A stretch of DNA of 64,000 bases from Isoetes taiwanensis (lineage: Eukaryota; Streptophyta; Lycopodiopsida; Isoetales; Isoetaceae): the NCBI GenBank assembly GCA_021234155.1, contig JAJEKV010000058.1:9238992-9302991 (forward strand), given 5' to 3'. The notes under the pieces were generated by a model that saw only the letters and a program-made list of their open reading frames with translations, ran no database searches and was not told the DNA's origin. Of this stretch, positions 59,449 to 64,000 are shown piece after piece; within the stretch, counting starts at the first letter, position 1, and each line of letters starts with the position of its first letter. Position numbers and translations under genes: made by a program.

Positions 59449-59796
59449 GTATTCCGGAATACACTTTGCCCTTCAGGTGTAGAGTAAAGTGTATTCCGGA
59501 ATACACTTTGCCCATCTAAAGACGAGCAAAGTGTATTCCGGAATACACTTTGCCCTTCAGGCGTAGAGTAAAATGTATTCCGGAATACACTTTGCTCTTC
59601 ACCCGAAGGGCAAAGTGTATTCCGGAATACACTTTGCACTTCGCCAGTGAGCAAAGTGTATTCCAGAATACACTTTGCTCTTCGCCAGATGGGCAAAGTG
59701 TATTCCGGAATACACTTTGCACTTCGCCAGTGAGCAAAGTGTATTCCAGAATACACTTTGCTCTTCGCCAGATGGGCAAAGTGTATTCTGGAATAC
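59449..59796. repeat. Element D intron 1 palindrome array (9 units)
   Basis: GTATTCCGGAATAC cores start at 59449, 59491, 59533, 59575, 59617, 59658, 59700, 59741 and 59783, giving spacings of 42, 42, 42, 42, 41, 42, 41 and 42. Most copies extend symmetrically with CAAAGT and ACTTTG into 26-28 bp palindromes. Four have one central mismatch or variation. Spacers of about 14 bp are themselves repeated (CTTCGCCAG and CTTCAGG types). The array lies between the 8-nt first exon (59862-59869) and exon 2 (59191). Confidence 0.97.
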
Positions 59797-59869
59797 ACTT
59801 TGGCCTACAGAAGCAAATCAGAAAACAAAAGAAAGACGTACTATGTACTTTACATGCTTACCTGTCCAT

Positions 59870-60200
59870 TGTTTTCGCTATGTGAATCGGAATACAGCAA
59901 ATATATATTAATTGAAGGCGCCGGCTCAAGCTTACTAAATCTCCGAAAGCGGAATACGAACCGGTAGGCGCAATTTTCCTTTTTAAAGGTAGGCAACCGC
60001 CGGGCTTGTGTTTTTCTATGTGATGCGGAATACGCCTTGTCCAAACACTGATAAGTGTATTCGAATAGCATTCTTGCACACACACAGCAAATGCTGCACA
60101 CAGAATACTATTCCAGAATAGCATTTGTATTCTCGAATATCATTAGTCCAATCGACTTGTGAGTTAGTAACAAGCCCACAATGTTTTGCGCTTGTTTGAC
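59870..60200. promoter_or_regulatory. Shared divergent upstream region of element D
   Basis: These 330 bp separate the ParB-methyltransferase start (minus) from the transposase start (plus). They contain degenerate TATTCGAATA and TATTCCAGAATA palindromes near 60057, 60109 and 60130, and must hold both promoters. No clear TATA box can be assigned. Confidence 0.5.
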
Positions 60201-61844
60201 ATGGTTAACCGCCGGAACAAACTTCCACCACCATTTGTTTGCCCAAGTACCTCTACTTCAGATGGAACACAAGACGGAGATGCTTCTTCAACACCTACCT
60301 CGACAAGATCTTTGTTACTTCTAGAAGACACTCGAGTCCAAGAACTAGTAGACGCCACCACCTTTCCAACCCTCTCCAAGTTCAAGAGGGAAACCGGCTG
60401 CCACCACCTTTCCAACCCTCACCTGTTGCACGTGTAGCAATCTTCCACCACCATTTGTTCCATCCCCCGACACTACAATGGCTCGACCTCAGCAAAATTT
60501 TTCGAACGGACTACCTCCGCCGCTTGTTGTTTCTCCATCTTCACTTACATGCGCCAGAATACAGCTCGCTTAAAGATCGAGATTCTCCATCGTTTCTCCC
60601 ACCACGATTTCACTACAAATGAAGATGACCCCGCAAAGATCTACTCCTCTTCACACAAACGTGGTGCCACATGGGTTTGCGTAATTTCACCGCTATAAGA
60701 GAGATGTTCGATCGAACTCCCCGTGAAGACGCTACAACAACTTTATTTGCACATCATATGCTGGCCCATCTCCTTCATTCAACACCGCACCTCCGCCTTT
60801 TCCTGGGTACTGACTTCCACGTGTGTGTTCTCCTCTACAAGCACACCACTAAGGGCGAGGAGGTCACCCCAGAGTAGAACTCTCTTCGAAGATGAAGACA
60901 CCAACGGTGCAACGAGATTACATGTTCTCTAGCCAGTCCACGAAAAATTCAAGGTGGATTATGGTGTGAGAGCATGCTCCTCCTCAGAAGAAGAAGAAAC
61001 CTTATGGACGAGCATAAAATGAGAAGACTTTTAAGAAGTAAATGCTGCTCATTGGGTTGCATCAACAAATTTAACATGTCTAAATTACGAGCAATTAGAG
61101 ACAACTATAGTTCAATGACATTGGCTGACCGTAATGCCTACTTGGCCTATCATGTAAGGCCGCACCAAGCAACACCTTCTTGCACTACATTAACCGGCCA
61201 AGAAGTTTGCCGAAATGCTTTATGGTTGTCCACCGTTTAGGGACTACCAGAATGTCTAGAATACACAAAAGACTGGACAAAAATCCAGCAATTGATGATC
61301 ATTGTGGACCAAGAAGAGTTGTAACCATGCATGCCCTTGCTGCTGTGTCATGGATGGAGAAATATTTTAGAGAAACATGTGAGAAACCGCCTAACAAAGA
61401 ACATGTATCATTTAACCGATAACATCACCAAAAGATGTTTTAATGAGTACAAAGAGACTTGCACTCAACTTCAAAGACATCTCTTACTCACACTTCACCG
61501 GATTGTGGAAAAGTGAATTCGGTTTAGTGAAAATTCCGAGGAGACACAGAATGTCTATTTGCTCAAGGTGTGCAGAATTAAAAAGTCAAAGAGAAACTGC
61601 AAAGACAGAGGTCGAAAGAAGTAAGCTCATGTTCTTCAATCTCTCACTTGTTTTAAAAAAAATGCTTTGACCTTATTTCTTCTACAGATATTGTGCAACA
61701 GAACCTTGCCAGACATCGTGAACAACAAGCAGCAGAGAGAAGAAAGCTTGCCAAACACAGAAAAAAAGCTCTTGAACGTCCGCTGCAATATATGTCTGTT
61801 GTGATTGATGGAATGGACCAAAAAAAAACTACTCTACCACATTT
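60201..61844 (+). pseudogene. Element D transposase-like gene, cut by element E
   Basis: It starts MVNRRNKLPPPFV, with LPPPF-type repeats and Ser/Thr linkers in broken frames to about 60640. The folded part follows: RRLLRSKCCSLGCINKFN (about 61020-61075), LADRNAYLAYHV, KCFMVVHRLGTTRMSRIHKR, LDKNPAIDDHCGPRRVVTMH, and AVSWMEKYFRETCEKPPN. Next is MSICSRCAELKSQRETAK, where a GTAAGC donor begins a roughly 65-bp intron (61620-61687). The last exon gives RKLAKHRKKALERPLQYMSV, then VIDGMDQKKTTLPH, where element E enters at 61845. The later LDN and VGHTH motifs must lie beyond E. Comparison with C and B supports the reading. Confidence 0.8.
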
Positions 61845-62189
61845 AACACGATTGCAAATTAAACGGGAGTGTTGCATCACTCCCGTTTCAAAGATTCCCT
61901 TTAAAAAAACACCAAGTTTCTAAAATAAGCCTTTTTTGATAGTTGTTAAGAATTTCTAGAGGTTTGCATTTTTTTTCATGCCATTTTGGCCCATTATTAG
62001 ACGAAAACTTTGTACTTATGAAACACAAATCATAAAAATAGCAAAATTTAGGCATAGACTTGAAGAGACTGAAAGCATTACAAAAAACAAGCACCAGAAT
62101 AGAAAGGAAAAAAAAGTACTATGTTTTTAATAAATTGTTGTACATCAATATTGAAGATTCATTGTAATAAATAATGATAATTTTAATAT

Positions 62190-63660
62190 GCAAGAGTCAA
62201 AGATCTACATCATAGTCCTCCTCATTCTTTTGCTGCTCTCTCGCCATCTCGCCCTTCCTTCGTTTCTATCTCGCCTCCTTTACCGGGGACTTGAGTTTTG
62301 TATCCTCCTTGTTCTTCGGAATGGTAGCTAAAGCTACTTCTTTAAGCTCGCAAAGGTTGCCTCATCGCCTAGTGAGCCGGAGAATGGAGGTCGATCTCCG
62401 AGGACGTTAGTTTAGCATAATCGGATGAAGACTTGGCCCCTAACTCTGATTTTCATCCGGTAAAGTAGGTAAGGCAACCCAGTCTCATCTTCACAAAATG
62501 CACAAACCTCCTTATCAATATCCACGGCTACACAGCTTGCGGCCCTTCTTAAGTGCACATGCGATAGTAGTACCGTAACCCAGAGAAAGCATCAGTACCC
62601 AATCTCCTCGGACGCGAACATGTCCGTGAGATGGTTGATGAGCTTTGTGGTTTCGGTAGTGATTCACAATCCTGCCTTTGTGCACTTGGGTCCTGCAATT
62701 TCGTAAGACTGCTGGAAACTCTAGGACGCTTTGAAAAGTTTTGACAAAGGCAGCAGTTAAAGTGATCCATGGTCCTCTTCCCATCAAAACTCCAATAAGC
62801 TACATGAAGGTACTCTACCTTGTCGAAAGCAACCTTGGTCCTCCACCATGGTAGTTGATGTTCGCTTTTGTACCTAGTGAAGCATATAAAGTGATATTAG
62901 CAAAAACAAGAAAACACTTCAAAACCGTAAAACGAAAATACTATTCCTAATACACACTACGCTATTAAAGAGAAAAGTAATTGTATTCGGAATAAGACTT
63001 ACCGCATAAGGTTTTCATATCCCGCCCTGAATTGGAGAACCAAAGTGATTTTTGAAAGCTGATTCCACCAAGCCGATCGCATGCTCGAATGGAACGTAAC
63101 TAAACGCCAATGTTTGGCCGTTGAGATCCGCTTAATTCCTTCAATAAAAGCATTAAACTCTGAAAATTTGAAGGGCTGGTCGTCAGATTCTTGCCTTTTA
63201 AGCTTAAACCCATAGGGAAGATCAAAGAATAACTAAAGTAAAGTCCTCGTGGGCTTAACCGTTCGACAAGGTTCGTGTAATCACCATGAATGATTGAATA
63301 TAAATTGTTTTGATCAAACATGCAATCTCTCGTAGTCGGATGGTTCTCGCTCAACAGTTCTTCTTTTCAGCCTAACGACCTCTCTTCCCGTCTTTGTTCT
63401 AACCAAATTCATAAAGCCCCTGGGTAGGTCTTTATTTTTCTTTTTGCTCTAAGAAAAACAAAACAACAACCGCCAAGAGATCGCTTTGTGAGAGAAGGAA
63501 TTCTAAGTGTAATTACCCAGCCCTCAAAATTTGGTGAATATTGGACAATGCGCCGTCGGATGTGGCAATTGGGTAGAGTTCCTTGCACCTTTCCCATGTG
63601 TCGACGCTTAGTCGCTCCATCAAACATGTTTGACATGTTATGACGCTTTTTGGTCGCAAG
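62190..63660 (-). pseudogene. Element E methyltransferase, C-terminal half
   Basis: The minus strand encodes, from right to left, a segment like DVSKKRHNMSNMFDGAT (the SQKNVITCQTC exon of D, shifted), ALKIWLEQR-like text, and SVIHGDYTNLV with the DLPYGFKLK codons near 63200. DDQPFKFSEF and PSVSSSLTKLQDPSAQRQDC follow, with the motif I region GYGTTIACALKKGRK at about 62530-62590. Uninterrupted sequence at 63100-63120 shows what D looked like before element C inserted. Frame changes are dense, more so than in D. Confidence 0.72.
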
Positions 63661-63829
63661 ACGTTAAGGAAACAATGAGTTTAAACGAAAAGAATGAAGG
63701 CAACGTAAAGAAAAACAAATACAAGTCAAGCTTAATTGTATTCGAATACAAACCGGTTAACTTGTGATGCTACCAAAACAATATGCGTAAAATAGTTCTA
63801 TTACAGACAAACACATTGCTTCTCTAAAG

Positions 63830-63978
63830 GAACGCATGCGTATTCCGAATACACAAAGCCAACATTCAGAGGAGCAATGTGTATTCCTAATACACATGCC
63901 TTCCTTCACACGGCAATGTGTATTCCGAATACACAATGCCTTTCTAGAGACAAGCAATGTGTATTTCGAATACACATT
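63830..63978. repeat. Element E palindrome array, eroded centres
   Basis: Four copies at about 63838, 63881, 63920 and 63961 keep the GTGTATT and AATACAC arms but have lost or changed central bases (TTCCGAAT, TTCCTAAT, TTTCGAAT). Spacing is near 40 bp. It corresponds to the D intron array at 56627-56848. Confidence 0.85.
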
Positions 63979-64000
63979 GCCCGGTAAAGAAAGGCATGTG

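Larger units (their letters stand above)
55900..59869 (-). pseudogene. Element D ParB-domain DNA methyltransferase, N-terminal part
   Basis: Exon 1 ATGGACAG (59869-59862) is followed by GTAAGC. It joins exon 2 at 59191 in frame to give MDSGREEGSKKASKKLQ, continuing to PAIYENFQTQWYVTRGADG after removal of a 601-bp insertion at 58504-59104. Exon 2 has a 170-residue N-terminal domain, an acidic EEEEEE stretch and Lys-rich nuclear-signal-like runs. A frame change near 57750 leads into the ParB-like part, with APIVVLVGGEA, YTHYVLGGNHSFKARRQL, GLTDEEAKIVANTHN and KMSFVDKIRFMH. Later exons carry FERGELKSKGKK, SQKNVITCQTCLMEQLN and then CMFDQNNLYSISHGDCTNLV with IADLPYGFKLKDSRYDDQPF (motif IV). The gene is cut at 55899 by element C and finishes at 35481-34560. 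A stop occurs after ECCLK near 57265. Confidence 0.8.
34216..61844 (+). mobile_element. Element D: ParB-methyltransferase DNA transposon, interrupted
   Basis: The left terminus begins AACACGATTGC at 34216 and contains a hairpin (34232-34242 with 34249-34259, AAACGGGAGTG inverted). D continues as 34216-35481, is interrupted by element C, resumes at 55896, and is cut again at 61844 by element E. Its right end lies beyond the window. On the minus strand it carries the ParB-methyltransferase gene (59869 to 55900, then 35481 to about 34560). On the plus strand it carries the transposase-like gene (60201-61844). About 7.2 kb of D is present. The sequences on either side of C rejoin exactly when compared with the uninterrupted sequence in E near 63100-63120. 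Confidence 0.85.
61845..64000 (+). mobile_element. Element E: left part of another copy, runs off the window
   Basis: It begins AACACGATTGCAAATTAAAC, with the same hairpin as D (61861-61871 with 61878-61888), and is nearly identical to D through the left non-coding region. It lies inside the IDGMDQKKTTLPH codons of the element D transposase. ATTT at 61841-61844 is the expected target copy, but the partner is not in view. D and E are recent relatives of each other. Confidence 0.87.

Noticed and set aside
40213-59796. Regularly spaced repeats as CRISPR arrays
   Set aside because: The repeats are perfect palindromes with short, mutually similar spacers, and they sit in introns of a spliced eukaryotic element. 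No cas genes are present.
59436-59911. Open frames on both strands with repeated short peptides through the palindrome array, as well as 56549-57172
   Set aside because: They simply translate the regular palindromes. The array is intronic and the same repeat gives open frames on both strands.
34216-64000. KDZ-type or TET/JBP-associated transposon
   Set aside because: No TET/JBP dioxygenase segment is visible and the modification enzyme has methyltransferase motifs, so the comparison does not hold.

Overview
This window looks like repeat-rich nuclear DNA of a land plant. The evidence is spliceosomal genes, a chromovirus-type Ty3/Gypsy retrotransposon primed by initiator tRNA-Met, an L1-like LINE, a Helitron, a four-exon clan-72 cytochrome P450, and truncated GRAS and GID1-like gene pieces. 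GID1 points to a vascular plant. The mix would suit a fern or other non-seed vascular plant, but that is a weak inference. Only the P450 (21863-23953) looks like an intact host gene.

Layout. 1-9300 holds a decayed plus-strand gene with an NIF/FCP1-like C-terminal domain. Its introns and flanks carry a palindrome family (TCTCGACTCGCGAGTCGAGA), and a block of tandem hairpins lies upstream. 12267-17402 is a complete minus-strand Ty3/Gypsy element with near-identical LTRs and a 5-bp target duplication. 17600-19320 holds a tandem duplication, a foldback element and a SINE-like piece. 19704-21160 is a degraded HUH-endonuclease (replitron-like) gene. The P450 follows. 26300-28230 is LINE debris, 29040-29456 a GID1 5' fragment and 33226-33571 a GRAS fragment.

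From 34216 to the right edge the sequence is a nest of one apparently undescribed family of about 8-9 kb DNA transposons, here called B, C, D and E. Each copy has two divergent genes. One encodes a DDE-type transposase-like protein with the signatures IDGMDQ, QLDNTxREN and VGHTH. The other encodes a ParB-like domain followed by a beta-class DNA amino-methyltransferase (D[LI]PYGFK first, FxGxGT-like motif later). Termini begin AACA(A/C)(G/A), and 4-bp target duplications are visible (TTGG for C, CAGA for B). C (35482-55895) sits in the methyltransferase gene of D (34216-61844). A non-autonomous Helitron (37875-50088) sits in the transposase gene of C. B (38989-47863) sits in the Helitron. E (from 61845) sits in the transposase gene of D. 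A 601-bp element with a 9-bp target duplication sits in a coding exon of D.

The most striking feature is that each element carries evenly spaced short palindromes at the same places: intron 1 of the ParB-methyltransferase gene, just after an 8-nt first coding exon, and later introns. The palindrome is GGTATAAATTTATACC at about 29-bp spacing in B, but GTGTATTCCGGAATACAC at about 42-bp spacing in C, D and E. The working hypothesis is an element-specific recognition code, read by the element's own ParB-methyltransferase or transposase, for self-regulation, epigenetic marking or anti-silencing. All copies in the window contain frameshifts or interruptions. Some blocks are much more indel-ridden than others, so part of that damage could be assembly error.
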